Source of the DNA: Phycisphaerales bacterium
Lineage (GTDB): Bacteria > Planctomycetota > Phycisphaerae > Phycisphaerales > UBA1924
Assembly (NCBI GenBank): GCA_020845755.1
Contig: JADLFE010000035.1
Location: 33,351-97,350 of the forward strand
Direction: 5' to 3'
Length of the DNA: 64,000 bases
Shown here: positions 53,579-62,761 of the stretch, piece by piece
Position numbering within the stretch: the stretch's first letter is position 1
How the letters are laid out: each line of letters opens with the position of its first letter
Program-made: the position numbers and the translations under genes
Notes under the pieces: model-generated
What the model saw: the letters and a program-made list of their open reading frames with translations, nothing else
Told to the model about the DNA's origin: nothing
The model's database searches: none

Positions 53579-53601
53579 AAAAACGCCCGCTTTCGCGGGC
53601 G
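53579..53601 (-). terminator. Rho-independent terminator after rplQ
   Basis: CGCCCGC (53584-53590) and GCGGGCG (53595-53601) pair perfectly around TTTC; on the minus strand five T residues (53583-53579) follow. It ends the ribosomal/rpoA transcription unit before pheS. Confidence 0.9.
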
Positions 53602-53627
53602 CTTGAGGAATCACGAAGGGCAAACTC

Positions 53628-54251
53628 TTAGGCCTTGGCTTCGCCCTTCTCCTTGCGGAGCTTGGCGAGATAGGCCGTGCGGCGATCGGCGGTGCGGCGG
53701 CGGGTGCTGACGTTGCCGCCGATCTCCGGGCCGTCTTCGTTGCCGACGAACTGAAGCACGCAGAGTTCCGCGGCGTCGCCGAGGCGGCGCTGCCCGAGCT
53801 TGACCAGACGGGTGTAGCCACCCGGACGGTCCTTGAACTGAGGCGCGACGCGATCGAAGATGTGCTTCACGAGCTTCGGGGCCTTGCGCAAATCGCCGTA
53901 GCGGTTACGCTCAACCTGCGAACTCTCGGGCAGGTCGAAGAAGCCCTTGGTGAAGTCGCGGAGTTTCTCCACGTGGGCCTTCTCCTCCTCGCTGGCGTTC
54001 TTGGGAAGGTAGAGCCAATCGAACCCCATGCGGTCCTGGCCCAACTTGGCGATCACACGCCGGCGCGCGGCGAGCGTGCCCTCCTTGGCGTCGGTGATGA
54101 TCTTCTCAACGAAGGGTTGGACGGCCTTGGCCTTGGGGATTGTGGTGACGATCTGCCCGTGCTCAAAGAGACCCGCCGCGAGATTGCGAAGGGTCGCAAG
54201 ACGGTGCGAACTGGTTCGATTCAGCCGGTAGCCGGCTCTGCCGTGACGCAT
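53628..54251 (-). CDS. rplQ: 50S ribosomal protein L17, with insertion
   Basis: 207 aa, against about 120-130 in most bacteria. It opens MRHGRAGYRLNRTSSHRLA as expected. After RRRVIAKLGQD comes an insert of about 45 residues (about 72-120; LYLPKNASEEEKAHVEKL), then the usual GGYTRLVKLGQRRLGDAAEL, then an extra C-terminal tail (about 175-207) rich in Arg, Thr, Lys and Glu. The identification as L17 is firm; the insert and tail are the odd parts. Confidence 0.95.
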   Translation of the reverse strand: MRHGRAGYRLNRTSSHRLATLRNLAAGLFEHGQIVTTIPKAKAVQPFVEKIITDAKEGTLAARRRVIAKLGQDRMGFDWLYLPKNASEEEKAHVEKLRDFTKGFFDLPESSQVERNRYGDLRKAPKLVKHIFDRVAPQFKDRPGGYTRLVKLGQRRLGDAAELCVLQFVGNEDGPEIGGNVSTRRRTADRRTAYLAKLRKEKGEAKA

Positions 54252-54371
54252 CGGTCAAACTCCTCCGCCCGAACAAACCGAGCGGCATAAATCAGGGTCG
54301 AGACTATAGGCCGGGCGTTTCGCGGGGGCATGCCCGCGGCGGAGTCCGACCTACCCGAACGAGCCCCGGCC

Positions 54372-55388
54372 TTAGCCGGTAATTTCGGGCTTGGTGATGT
54401 TGACGCCCTCGGGCATGGTCATGCCCAGGTCCAGCGAGATGTCCTGCAGTTTGCGCTTGACCTCGCGGAGCGATGTCTTGCCGAAACTGCGGAGTTTGAG
54501 GAGGTCGGCCTCGGTCTGGAGCACCAACTGCGCGACCGTCTCGATCCGCGCCGACTCCAGGCAGTTGCTGGCTCGGACGGAGAGCTCCAGTTCACTGATC
54601 GGCATGTTGAGTTTGCGGATGAGTTCCTCGTCGACTCCCGCGGCGGCGGCGGCCTCTTCGCTCACACGTTCCTCGCCCAATTCGTAGTACTGAACGAAGG
54701 GATTGAGGTGCTTGCGAAGGATCTTGGCGGCCTCCACGAGCGCCATGTCGGGCGACACCGTGCCGTTGGTCCAGATCTCAAGGGTGAGTTTGTCGTAGTT
54801 GGTGCGCTGACCGACGCGGGTCTCCTCCACCTTGTAGCGAACACGCTGCACGGGCGAGTAGATCGCATCGACGTGAATCAGGCCGACTTCCTGCTCTTCC
54901 TGCTCTGCGTACTGCTCGCTGGCGGGGACATAGCCACGCCCCTTGCCGACGCGGAGTTCCATCTCGAAGTCGACGGCGTCGGTGAGGGTCGCGATGACCA
55001 ACTCGCGGTTGAGGATGGTGACGGCGGTGTCGGCCTCGATGAGGTCGGCGGTCACTTCTCCCGGGCCTCGGGCGGCCAGACGCATGGTCTTGGGCTCGTC
55101 GCCCTCGAGTTTGACGACGAGGTTCTTGACGTTGAGGACGATGTCGGTCACGTCCTCCATGACGCCCGGGAGCGAACTGAACTCGTGCTCGGCACCCTTG
55201 ATCTTGATGCTGGTCACCGAGGCGCCCTCGAGCGACGACAGGAGCACGCGCCGGAGGCTGTTGCCGATGGTGGTGCCGAAGCCCTTCTCGAACGGCTCGA
55301 TGCTGAAACGCCCGTAGACGTCGCTCTTGAAACGCGAATCGGTCACGACATGAGACGGAAGCTCAAGGCCACGCCAGCGGAATCGCAT
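54372..55388 (-). CDS. rpoA: DNA-directed RNA polymerase subunit alpha
   Basis: 338 aa, normal length. The N-terminal dimerisation domain shows FEKGFGTTIGNSLRRVLLSS; the C-terminal domain (about 260-325) has the helix-hairpin-helix core VRASNCLESARIETVAQL and LRSFGKTSLREVKRKL that contacts promoter DNA and activators. It lies between rpsK and rplQ; rpsD, usually just upstream, is missing here. Confidence 0.97.
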   Translation of the reverse strand: MRFRWRGLELPSHVVTDSRFKSDVYGRFSIEPFEKGFGTTIGNSLRRVLLSSLEGASVTSIKIKGAEHEFSSLPGVMEDVTDIVLNVKNLVVKLEGDEPKTMRLAARGPGEVTADLIEADTAVTILNRELVIATLTDAVDFEMELRVGKGRGYVPASEQYAEQEEQEVGLIHVDAIYSPVQRVRYKVEETRVGQRTNYDKLTLEIWTNGTVSPDMALVEAAKILRKHLNPFVQYYELGEERVSEEAAAAAGVDEELIRKLNMPISELELSVRASNCLESARIETVAQLVLQTEADLLKLRSFGKTSLREVKRKLQDISLDLGMTMPEGVNITKPEITG

Positions 55389-55560
55389 GTTGCGTCCTCA
55401 CCTGCAGCAGACCCCTGGGGGTTCTCCGCTCCCGATGCTCACGAGAATGTCCGCCCTGCTGCGGCGACGGAAATCTCTTCTGGCCGGGAGCGCGTGCGGC
55501 CCAACGCCGCAACTTCAAAGACCCGCGAGCGACTTTCGACGTTCGCGGATGGAGAATCGA

Positions 55561-55935
55561 TCAGACGCGGCGGCGCTTGGCGGGGCGGCAGCCGTTGTGC
55601 GGGACCGGGGTGTGGTCTTCAATGGCGGTGACGCGGAGTCCCGTGGAGACAAGTCCGTTGACCGCGGATTCACGACCCGAGCCCGAGCCGCGGATGCGGA
55701 CCTCGACCTCGCTCATGCCGATCTTGCGTGCCTTCTGCCCGGCCGATTCGCCCGCACGGGTTGCGGCGAACGGCGTGGACTTGCGGGCGCCCTTGAAGCC
55801 CATGGTTCCGGCCGAGTCCCAGCAGACGGTCTCGCCGTTCATATCGGTGATGGTGACGATGGTGTTGTTGGAGGTCGCGCGGACATGAACCACGCCGCGA
55901 ACCACGTTCTTCCTGACCTTGGCCTTCTTCGACAT
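55561..55935 (-). CDS. rpsK: 30S ribosomal protein S11
   Basis: 124 aa, family length. Clear matches in [33 protein letters not shown] and [17 protein letters not shown], and the end [22 protein letters not shown] pattern (here [18 protein letters not shown]). It sits on the small-subunit platform. The 172-bp gap to rpoA holds no recognisable gene. Confidence 0.97.
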   Translation of the reverse strand: MSKKAKVRKNVVRGVVHVRATSNNTIVTITDMNGETVCWDSAGTMGFKGARKSTPFAATRAGESAGQKARKIGMSEVEVRIRGSGSGRESAVNGLVSTGLRVTAIEDHTPVPHNGCRPAKRRRV

Positions 55936-56049
55936 GAATCAAACTCCTCGGATCGTCGGACCCGCCGGGTCCTACCCGAATGATGAAACCAGCGATCGGG
56001 CACGGGAGGACGACTCTCCCTGATGCCCGACGCCTGATGCCTATGGGTC

Positions 56050-56430
56050 TTACTTCGCCTTGACGCTCTTCTTGCCGGCGACGGTTTTCTTCTTGCCCTT
56101 GCGCGTGCGCGCGTTGGACTTGGTGCGCTGCCCGCGGACGGGAAGTCCCTTGCGGTGGCGATCGCCGCGGAAGGATCGGATGTCCTTGAGGCGTTGGATG
56201 TTCTGCTGCACCTGGCGGCGCAGTGCGCCCTCGACGAGGTAGTTGGCGTCGATGATCGAGTTGATCTGCGCCAACTGCAACTCGGTGAGTTCGTTTGAAC
56301 GGGTGTTGGGGTCGACCTTCGCTTCCGCAAGGATCGCGGCGGCGAATTTCGGGCCGATCCCGTGGATGTACTGGAGCGCGAAGAGCGCCTTCTTCTTGTC
56401 GGGAACGTCGATACCTGCGATACGCGGCAC
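56050..56430 (-). CDS. rpsM: 30S ribosomal protein S13
   Basis: 126 aa. PRIAGIDVPDKKKALFALQ at the start, the helix-hairpin GIGPKFAAAIL, and the basic end RGQRTKSNARTRKGKKKT are typical. The C-terminal Lys-rich tail (KTVAGKKSVKAK) is slightly longer than in E. coli. It contacts L5 and the head of the small subunit. Confidence 0.97.
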   Translation of the reverse strand: MPRIAGIDVPDKKKALFALQYIHGIGPKFAAAILAEAKVDPNTRSNELTELQLAQINSIIDANYLVEGALRRQVQQNIQRLKDIRSFRGDRHRKGLPVRGQRTKSNARTRKGKKKTVAGKKSVKAK

Positions 56431-56497
56431 GCGATGACTCCTCAGCGGGGCAGGGGCCCCAGTGCCCGACTCCGGAGGGAGGCGGGCGTGATGCTTG

Positions 56498-56614
56498 TTA
56501 GCCCTGGACCTGCTTGTGCTTGGGATCCGCCTTGCAGATCACGCGGACCTTGCCCTTGCGGCGCACAACCTGGCACTGGGCGCAAATCTTCTTGACGCTG
56601 GCCTTCACCTTCAT
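56498..56614 (-). CDS. rpmJ: 50S ribosomal protein L36
   Basis: 38 aa from the ATG at 56614. It has the zinc-ribbon form: two Cys in KKICAQCQ, a third Cys in RVICKADP and a His in KHKQVQG. The start gives MKVKASVKK, the usual opening, and a longer frame is rejected because of this. Retention of zinc ligands here contrasts with their loss in S14 of the same block. Confidence 0.94.
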   Translation of the reverse strand: MKVKASVKKICAQCQVVRRKGKVRVICKADPKHKQVQG

Positions 56615-56790
56615 CTGACACCTTCCGAAACATCGCGGCGCTGCGTGAGAATCACGCCCCGGCGCGGGTGGGGATGGTAGCCCCACAACGACCGAAAGTC
56701 ACCCGCGAACCTTGCCCGTTCCATCGGGCCGGCGCGCCGAAACAGCCCCGACGGGGGTCGATCCATACCCCGGACGCACAAAGGCCTTGG

Positions 56791-57015
56791 CTAGTGGCGG
56801 AATGTGATCCGGGCCTTGGAGAGGTCGTATGGGCTCATCTCGACCGTCACCTTGTCCCCGGGAAGGATGCGGATGTAGTTCATCCGCATTTTGCCCGACA
56901 CATACGCCAGAACCTCGGTCTTCTGCTCATTGGGCAGGCGGACCTTGAACATCGCGTTCGGCAACGCCTCGGTCACTACCGCCTCGAACGTGAACTTGTC
57001 GTCCTGCTTTCCCAT
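56791..57015 (-). CDS. infA: Translation initiation factor IF-1
   Basis: 74 aa, S1/OB fold. Family core [38 protein letters not shown] and [14 protein letters not shown] are intact. The start at 57015 gives the standard length; longer frames continue upstream but would run into secY. It lies directly after secY, where adk and map are found in many bacteria but are absent here. Confidence 0.96.
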   Translation of the reverse strand: MGKQDDKFTFEAVVTEALPNAMFKVRLPNEQKTEVLAYVSGKMRMNYIRILPGDKVTVEMSPYDLSKARITFRH

Positions 57016-57068
57016 GGTCCTCCGAACAAACCTCGCACATCCGCCACTCAGGCCGCACACCCCGAGCC

Positions 57069-58460
57069 TCAGGCCCGGGCGCTGCGGATCCGCGGGCCCT
57101 TGGTCTCTTCGCCCGCCGACAGAATGCCCTCGTAGTTTCGCATAAGCAGCGCGGCCTCGACCCGCTGCAGGAAGTCCAGCGTCACCGATACCACGATCAG
57201 GAGGCTCGTGCCTCCGAAGAACTGCGCGATCGAATAGTCGACGTTCATCGCCGTGTTCACCACGGTGGGAAGCACGGCGATGATGCACAGGAAAGCCGCG
57301 CCGACATAGGTGATGCGCGTCATCACGGTTTCGAGGTACTCGGACGTGCGCGGGCCGGGGCGCAGGCCCGGGATGAACGAGCCGTGCTCCTTCATCTGCT
57401 TGGACATTTCCTCGGGGTTGAACTGCACGGTGATCCAGAAGTAACTGAAGAAGAAGATCATGAGCATGAAGCCGATCTCGTGCAGATACGAGCCCGACTT
57501 CAGTTCGTTGCTGATCCAGTTCATGGAGGTGTAGAACCACCCGCCGCCGGCCTTGCTGGTTTCCGCAAGGCCGCTGAAGATGACGGACGGGAAGATCATG
57601 AGCGAGGACGCGAAGATGATGGGCATGACGCCGCCGTGGTTGAGGCGGAGCGGGAGGTAACTCTTCTGCCCGCCGAAGACGCGGCGTCCGCGCGTGTGCT
57701 TGGCCTGCTGCACGGGGATTCGGCGCTGAGCCACGGTCATCAGCACGGAGCCCGCGATGACGCCGACGAAGCCGGCGGCCAGGACGATGATGCCCATGTA
57801 ACCGATCTTGTCGGGCTCGCCGGGCTCGAAGTTCTTGAAGAGCGTGACGATCGCATCTGGGAATCGGGCCAGGATGCCGGCCATGATGATCATCGAGACG
57901 CCGTTCCCGATGCCGTGCTTATCGATCTGCTCGCCCAGCCACATCAGGAAGACGGTGCCGGCGGTGAGGGCGGCGGTGCCCATGACCCACCAGAGCGGGC
58001 TGTTGGCGAATTCGACGTAGACCATCCCGCGCTGGGCCATGTATCCGAGCCAGAAGATCCCCTGCATGATGCAGAGCGCGACCGTGACGTACCGCGTCCA
58101 TTCCTGGATCTTCTGACGCCCGGTCGGGCCTTCTTCCTGAATCTTCTTCAGCGCCGGCCAAGCGGAGGCCAGGAGCTGGAAGATGATGCCGGCGGAGATA
58201 TACGGCATGATGCCCAGGCCGAAGATCGTGGAGTGCGAGAGCGCACCGCCTGAGAAGGTCGACATGAAATCGCCGAGGCGCGAGAGAGCGCCCTGATCCT
58301 CGCCCTGACGTTCGAACATCCTGGCGAGTTCGGCCTGGTTGATGCCGGGAACAGGAATCCAGAACCCGATCCGGTACACCGCCAGCATCGCCAGTGTAAA
58401 GAGGATCTTGTTCCTCAATTCCTTGATCGAAAAGACATTCTTGACGGTCTGGATCAGCAT
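57069..58460 (-). CDS. secY: Preprotein translocase subunit SecY
   Basis: 463 aa with ten hydrophobic segments, as expected for the Sec channel core. Recognisable parts include GFWIPVPGI near the start, [32 protein letters not shown] in the large cytoplasmic loop and [20 protein letters not shown] before the last helices. It is separated from rplO by a 217-bp gap that contains a terminator-like hairpin, so it may have its own promoter. Confidence 0.97.
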   Translation of the reverse strand: MLIQTVKNVFSIKELRNKILFTLAMLAVYRIGFWIPVPGINQAELARMFERQGEDQGALSRLGDFMSTFSGGALSHSTIFGLGIMPYISAGIIFQLLASAWPALKKIQEEGPTGRQKIQEWTRYVTVALCIMQGIFWLGYMAQRGMVYVEFANSPLWWVMGTAALTAGTVFLMWLGEQIDKHGIGNGVSMIIMAGILARFPDAIVTLFKNFEPGEPDKIGYMGIIVLAAGFVGVIAGSVLMTVAQRRIPVQQAKHTRGRRVFGGQKSYLPLRLNHGGVMPIIFASSLMIFPSVIFSGLAETSKAGGGWFYTSMNWISNELKSGSYLHEIGFMLMIFFFSYFWITVQFNPEEMSKQMKEHGSFIPGLRPGPRTSEYLETVMTRITYVGAAFLCIIAVLPTVVNTAMNVDYSIAQFFGGTSLLIVVSVTLDFLQRVEAALLMRNYEGILSAGEETKGPRIRSARA

Positions 58461-58611
58461 CGGTCATCCCTGACGCTGAGCGGGAACTGCTCGCCCACCG
58501 CTCGGCGCACAACACCCTTCCCGGCGACGCCCGGGCCGAGGGTCAATGTCGGAAAGTCTAGGACAGCACGGGCGCGTCCCGCCGGGACGATCGCGGCACC
58601 CGGGAAAGCAC

Positions 58612-58642
58612 AAAGCCCGCGACGCTTATGACGCCGCGGGCT
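58612..58642 (-). terminator. Terminator or attenuator hairpin between rplO and secY
   Basis: On the minus strand AGCCCGCG (58642-58635) pairs with CGCGGGCT (58621-58614); further pairs extend the stem inward, and TTTGTG follows. The T-tract is short, so partial termination or attenuation is as likely as full termination. Confidence 0.55.
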
Positions 58643-58677
58643 GGTGTTCATGGTGGAGATCACGTTGTGATCGTCGG

Positions 58678-59292
58678 TCACTTCTTCTTGGCCTCTGGCT
58701 TGGCTGCCTCGTCGGCACCCTCCTCCGCCTTGGCCTTCTTCTTCCCGCCGCGGGCCAGACGCTTAGTCCAATTCTTGGGCGTCTTGTCCTCGGCGTTGGG
58801 GTCAACGCCGCGGGTCTTATCGCGACGCGTTCCGGTCTGCTGGACCGAGCCACCGGCATCGGTGACGAGTTTGACGGCCTTCGCGGAGACGCGGCTGGCG
58901 ACGACGTTGAGTTTGACGCGCACGCCCTCTTCGCTGACGTGCCCGAGGATCTTAAGATCGCGGCTGGTGTCACGGATCAGACCCGCCTTGATCAGCGTCT
59001 CGGCGTTGACGTCACCGCCCTTGGCAAACATCGCGTGCTTCACAATGTCGCCGAGATTGACGGTCCAGAACTCGGTCTTGAAAGCGGCGTTGGTGAAGCC
59101 GAACTTCGCCAGGCGGCGGAAGTACGGCATCTGACCACCCTCGAAGCCGCGCTTGGCCGCGTAGCCCGAGCGGCTCTTGGCGCCCTTGTTGCCGCGCCCC
59201 GACTGCTTGCCGTGCCCGCTGCCTTCGCCGCGACCAACGCGCTTGCGCTTTTTGTTGCGGCCGGCCAGGGCGGTGATTTCATGGATCATCAT
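58678..59292 (-). CDS. rplO: 50S ribosomal protein L15, with C-terminal extension
   Basis: 204 aa from the first of two ATGs at 59292, against about 145 in E. coli. The L15 core RNKKRKRVGRGEGSGHGKQ and GFEGGQMPYFRRLAKFGF are clear. The last 55 residues form a basic/acidic tail (GKKKAKAEEGADEAAKPEAK). It follows rpsE directly; rpmD (L30), normally between them, is absent. Confidence 0.96.
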   Translation of the reverse strand: MMIHEITALAGRNKKRKRVGRGEGSGHGKQSGRGNKGAKSRSGYAAKRGFEGGQMPYFRRLAKFGFTNAAFKTEFWTVNLGDIVKHAMFAKGGDVNAETLIKAGLIRDTSRDLKILGHVSEEGVRVKLNVVASRVSAKAVKLVTDAGGSVQQTGTRRDKTRGVDPNAEDKTPKNWTKRLARGGKKKAKAEEGADEAAKPEAKKK

Positions 59293-59359
59293 GGGACTTG
59301 ACTCCAGCGACCGTCCGCACACTCAGGCGGCGGCGCGGTGTGATGCAAAGAAAATTCGA

Positions 59360-60067
59360 TTAGGCCTGACCGCCCGCGGGCGCTCCGCCACCACTCCCAC
59401 CCTTGTCGCCGCCACGGTCTCCACCGCGATCTCCACCGGGACCGCGACGACGACCACCGCCGCCGCGCCCGCCCTTGCGATCACCGCCCACGGTATTGAC
59501 CGGGCCCTTCATCTTCTCGCCCTTGGCGGCGAAGGTGGCGAACTTTGAACCCGCGGCGATCTTGGCCTCGATCTCGGTGTCGCCGAGTACCTTGCCGCGC
59601 ACCTTCTCAACGTACTGACGGGTGCGGAGTTTGGCCAGGCCGTCGAACACGGCCTTGACCATGTTTCGGGCGTTGGTTGAGCCATAGCACTTGGTCAAGC
59701 AGTCCGTGACGCCCGCCATTTCGAGGATCGCGCGAACGGTGCCGCCCGCGACAACGCCGGTACCGGGCGAGGCGGGGATGAGACGGACCTTGGAGGAGGA
59801 GTACGTACCCTCGACCTCGTGGGGGAGCGTCTTGCCCGACATCGGGATGGTCTTCATCGCCTTGCGGGCGTACTTCTGCGCCTTCTCAACGGCGAGGGGA
59901 ACTTCGCGGCTTTTGCCGTAGCCCACGCCAACCTTGCCGCCGCGGTCACCCACGACGACCAGTGCGCCGAAACTGAAGCGGCGGCCGCCCTTGACGGTCG
60001 CCGAGGTGCGATACACCTTCAGCGTCGTGGACTCGATCGATGAGGATTCGTCAAGCATCTCTGCCAT
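59360..60067 (-). CDS. rpsE: 30S ribosomal protein S5, with Arg/Gly-rich tail
   Basis: 235 aa, against about 165 in E. coli. The double-stranded RNA-binding-like core RTSATVKGGRRFSFGALVVV and the second domain (GTGVVAGGTVRAILEMAGV) are normal. The last 45 residues are an Arg/Gly/Asp repeat tail (GGRGGGGRRRGPGGDRGGDR). Such RG-rich tails often bind RNA without a fixed fold. The ribosomal role of the core is not in doubt. Confidence 0.96.
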   Translation of the reverse strand: MAEMLDESSSIESTTLKVYRTSATVKGGRRFSFGALVVVGDRGGKVGVGYGKSREVPLAVEKAQKYARKAMKTIPMSGKTLPHEVEGTYSSSKVRLIPASPGTGVVAGGTVRAILEMAGVTDCLTKCYGSTNARNMVKAVFDGLAKLRTRQYVEKVRGKVLGDTEIEAKIAAGSKFATFAAKGEKMKGPVNTVGGDRKGGRGGGGRRRGPGGDRGGDRGGDKGGSGGGAPAGGQA

Positions 60068-60147
60068 GGTTCACTCTTTCAGCCGGGGCTCGCCCGCCCC
60101 GTTCTTCTTCTTCCAACTGCCTCGTGCCAAATGCCCAGTGTCTTCAC

Positions 60148-60510
60148 TTAGAACGACAAACCCGCCTTGCGGGCGGCGTCGGCGAGGGCCTTGACGCGCC
60201 CGTGGAACTTGAACCCGCCGCGATCGAACACGACCGCCGTCACGCCCTTGGCCTTGGCCCGCTCGGCGAGTTTGGCGCCGACGGCGGCGGCGGCGGCGGA
60301 GTTGCCGGTCTTGGTGAGGCCCATGGCCTTCTCAGAGGTCGATGCGGCCGCGAGCGTCTTGCCCGCCAGATCGTCGATGATCTGCGCGTGCATGTGATTG
60401 AGCGACTTGTAGACCGTAAGGCGCGGGCGCACGGTCGTGCCGCTGATGCGCTTGCGGAGGCCGATGCGCCGCCGCGAACGCCGAATGGTCTTCTGTACCT
60501 GCTTGTCCAT
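60148..60510 (-). CDS. rplR: 50S ribosomal protein L18
   Basis: 120 aa from the ATG at 60510; a GTG three codons earlier is less likely because it sits too close to the ribosome site. [34 protein letters not shown] and [19 protein letters not shown] are family signatures. It binds 5S rRNA with L5. Confidence 0.96.
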   Translation of the reverse strand: MDKQVQKTIRRSRRRIGLRKRISGTTVRPRLTVYKSLNHMHAQIIDDLAGKTLAAASTSEKAMGLTKTGNSAAAAAVGAKLAERAKAKGVTAVVFDRGGFKFHGRVKALADAARKAGLSF

Positions 60511-60579
60511 CGTCCACACGTCCCTTCGAACCGAACGCTTGTCCGAACGCCCGGTCGGGGTTCGGGATGAAAGTTACGA

Positions 60580-61125
60580 TTAGGCTCCGAACTGCTTGCC
60601 CTGCTTCCGCTTGATCGTCTCGGTGGTGTACTTGATGCCCTTGCCGTTGTAGGGCTCGGGTTTGCGGGTCGCGCGCACCGCGGAGGCGAACTGGCCGACG
60701 AGTTGCTTGTCGGGCCCCGAAACCTTCACCATCGCCTTATCGACCGCGACCGTCAGGCCGGTCGGGATGTCGACGTTGATCGAGTTGGCCAGGCCGACCG
60801 TCAACTTGAGTTTCTTGCCCATAACGGCGGCGGTCCAGCCGACGCCGACCACCTCGAGTTGCTTCTCGTAGCCCTTGGTGACACCATCCACCATGTTGCG
60901 GAGGAGTGCGCGGGTCGTGCCCCAATAGGCAGAGGCATCGACGCCCGCTCCCTTGGCGGTTTCGACCTTGATCGCCTTGTCCGCGTCGACATAACTGACG
61001 ACCACATCGGGCCGGTGCGTCATGCTCAGTTTGCCCTTGGGGCCTTCGATGTTGACGACGCGGTCCTTCACCGCGACCTTCACACCCGCGGGCACCGGCA
61101 CTGGTTTCTTTCCGATTCGAGACAT
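60580..61125 (-). CDS. rplF: 50S ribosomal protein L6
   Basis: 181 aa from the ATG at 61125, 8 bases after GAGGAG, giving the standard MSRIGKKPVPVPAGV opening. Two L6 repeats are present, with the family end PEPYNGKGIKYTTETIKRK. It lies between rpsH and rplR as in the standard spc order. Confidence 0.96.
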   Translation of the reverse strand: MSRIGKKPVPVPAGVKVAVKDRVVNIEGPKGKLSMTHRPDVVVSYVDADKAIKVETAKGAGVDASAYWGTTRALLRNMVDGVTKGYEKQLEVVGVGWTAAVMGKKLKLTVGLANSINVDIPTGLTVAVDKAMVKVSGPDKQLVGQFASAVRATRKPEPYNGKGIKYTTETIKRKQGKQFGA

Positions 61126-61204
61126 TCCAGACACTCCTCAAGGCGTGCGGCTCACCGGTCCCACCGAAGACGATGGCGGCCGGGCTTCCGCCGGATACTC
61201 GGGT

Positions 61205-61603
61205 TCAGTCGATCGTGCACAACAACTCGCCGCCGACACGCTTCTCACGGCAGGCGCGATCGGAGAGAACGCCCTGGCTGGTGGAAACGATCGCGATACC
61301 CAGGCCCTGCACAGGCTTGGGGATGGCCTCCACCTGCGAGTAGCGCCGGCAGCCCGGCTTGCTCTGGCGGTGAAGGCTGTGGAGCACCGCCTCGCCCGAC
61401 GGGCCATACCGCAACTTCAGGCGGATGAGGCCCTGTCGACCGTCTTCGACGACGTCGAAACTGTCGATGTAGCCTTCGTCCTTCAGCACGCCCGCGATGC
61501 CGCGGCAGACCTTGCTGTTCAGCACGTCCACCTTCTTGGAACGGTTCCGGACGGCATTCCGGATCCGGGTCAGCATGTCCGCGATGGGGTCAACAATCGC
61601 CAT
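61205..61603 (-). CDS. rpsH: 30S ribosomal protein S8
   Basis: 132 aa, normal length. IVDPIADMLTRIRNAVRNRS at the start and GLGIAIVSTSQGVLSDRACR near the end identify S8. In E. coli S8 represses the spc operon by binding its mRNA; I cannot see an equivalent site here by eye. Confidence 0.97.
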   Translation of the reverse strand: MAIVDPIADMLTRIRNAVRNRSKKVDVLNSKVCRGIAGVLKDEGYIDSFDVVEDGRQGLIRLKLRYGPSGEAVLHSLHRQSKPGCRRYSQVEAIPKPVQGLGIAIVSTSQGVLSDRACREKRVGGELLCTID

Positions 61604-61681
61604 CTCAAACCTCGATCTTGCTCAGTGTGCCTTCGTCAGTCGTTCGACGCGTGGGTCCAAAGGGGCCTTGCCGCTCACGGC

Positions 61682-61867
61682 TTACCAGCTGGCCTTCCTC
61701 ATGCCCGGGATTTTCCCCTCGAGGGCGAGTTTCCGGAGCATGATGCGGCTGATCCGGAACTTCCGGTACACGCCGCGGGCCCGCCCGGTCAGTTCACACC
61801 GGCGCACAATGCGGGTGCTGAACTTGGGCTTCCTGTTAGACTTGGCAACTTGCGCTTTGGTCGCCAT
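61682..61867 (-). CDS. rpsN: 30S ribosomal protein S14, short form with lost zinc ligands
   Basis: 61 aa from the ATG at 61867, the length of the zinc-binding short S14. The matching region reads [30 protein letters not shown]; only one of the four expected Cys remains (CELT instead of CxxC, SRIM instead of CRIC). The end [11 protein letters not shown] is conserved. The protein must therefore fold without the zinc knuckle. Confidence 0.95.
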   Translation of the reverse strand: MATKAQVAKSNRKPKFSTRIVRRCELTGRARGVYRKFRISRIMLRKLALEGKIPGMRKASW

Positions 61868-61956
61868 CGTGTTCCTTCCCGCTGGGCGTCGTGCTCTCAC
61901 GACGCGTGAAACTCTCTCTTCGTTCACGGGGCTTCAGGCCCCGATCGCTCGCGTAC

Positions 61957-62706
61957 TCAGTTGGTCGCCGCCGGCGCCGCCGCGGGGGCGGTGGAGGCCG
62001 ACTTGCGGACGACCTTCTCCTCGGGCTTGGTGAAAGGCATGCCCATCTGCTCGAGCACGAAGCGGCTGAGCTTCGCGTCGGAGTTCTTGAATACCAGGTT
62101 GAGATGCATGCCGTGGGTGAACTGGGCGTCGGCCATGTTGATCTCGGGGAACACGCCCTGTTCCGTGAGACCCATGCTGTAGTTGCCCTGCTTGTCGAAG
62201 GCGTTGGTGGGAACGCCGCGGAAGTCCTTGATTCGCGGGGTCGCCAGGTTGATCAGGCGATCCAGGAAGTGCCACATGCGCTCACGCCGGAGCGTGACCA
62301 TCACCGCGGTCTCCACGCCCTCACGCACCTTGAAGTTCGACACCGACTTCTTGGCCTTGATCACGATCGGCTTCTGGCCCGTGATCTTGGTCAGCGTCTC
62401 GATAATGGTGCCCTTGATGTGCGGCGGGATCTTGGTGCCCTCGATGTGGCGACCCATGTTCACGTTCAGCACGATCTTCTCGAGTTTCGGCATCGCGTTG
62501 ATGTTGCCGATCCCGTGCTTGCTCTTCAATTCAGCGCGGATCTTGTCGCGATAAAGATCACGCAGGCGCGGCGGAACCGCCGGGCCCGTGTCGACGGCCT
62601 CGGCCTCGGCGTGCTTCTTGGGCGACGAACCGCCCTTGGGAGCACCACCCTTGGGCGCTCCCTTCGGAGCTCCCTTGTTCGCCTCTTTGTTCTGGTCCTT
62701 CGACAT
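61957..62706 (-). CDS. rplE: 50S ribosomal protein L5, with N-terminal extension
   Basis: 249 aa, against about 180 usually. The first 45 residues are a Lys/Gly/Pro/Ala-rich extension (NKGAPKGAPKGGAPKGG). The L5 core starts at RLRDLYRDKI and includes MPKLEKIVLNVNMGR, GQKPIVIKAKKSVSNFKVRE and RIKDFRGVP. A short Ala/Pro/Thr tail ends the protein. It binds 5S rRNA. Confidence 0.95.
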   Translation of the reverse strand: MSKDQNKEANKGAPKGAPKGGAPKGGSSPKKHAEAEAVDTGPAVPPRLRDLYRDKIRAELKSKHGIGNINAMPKLEKIVLNVNMGRHIEGTKIPPHIKGTIIETLTKITGQKPIVIKAKKSVSNFKVREGVETAVMVTLRRERMWHFLDRLINLATPRIKDFRGVPTNAFDKQGNYSMGLTEQGVFPEINMADAQFTHGMHLNLVFKNSDAKLSRFVLEQMGMPFTKPEEKVVRKSASTAPAAAPAATN

Positions 62707-62761
62707 GGCTCTTGCTCGTCTTCTTGGTGCTCCCGCTCGCGGGCCGCGGGATGGTGCTCGG

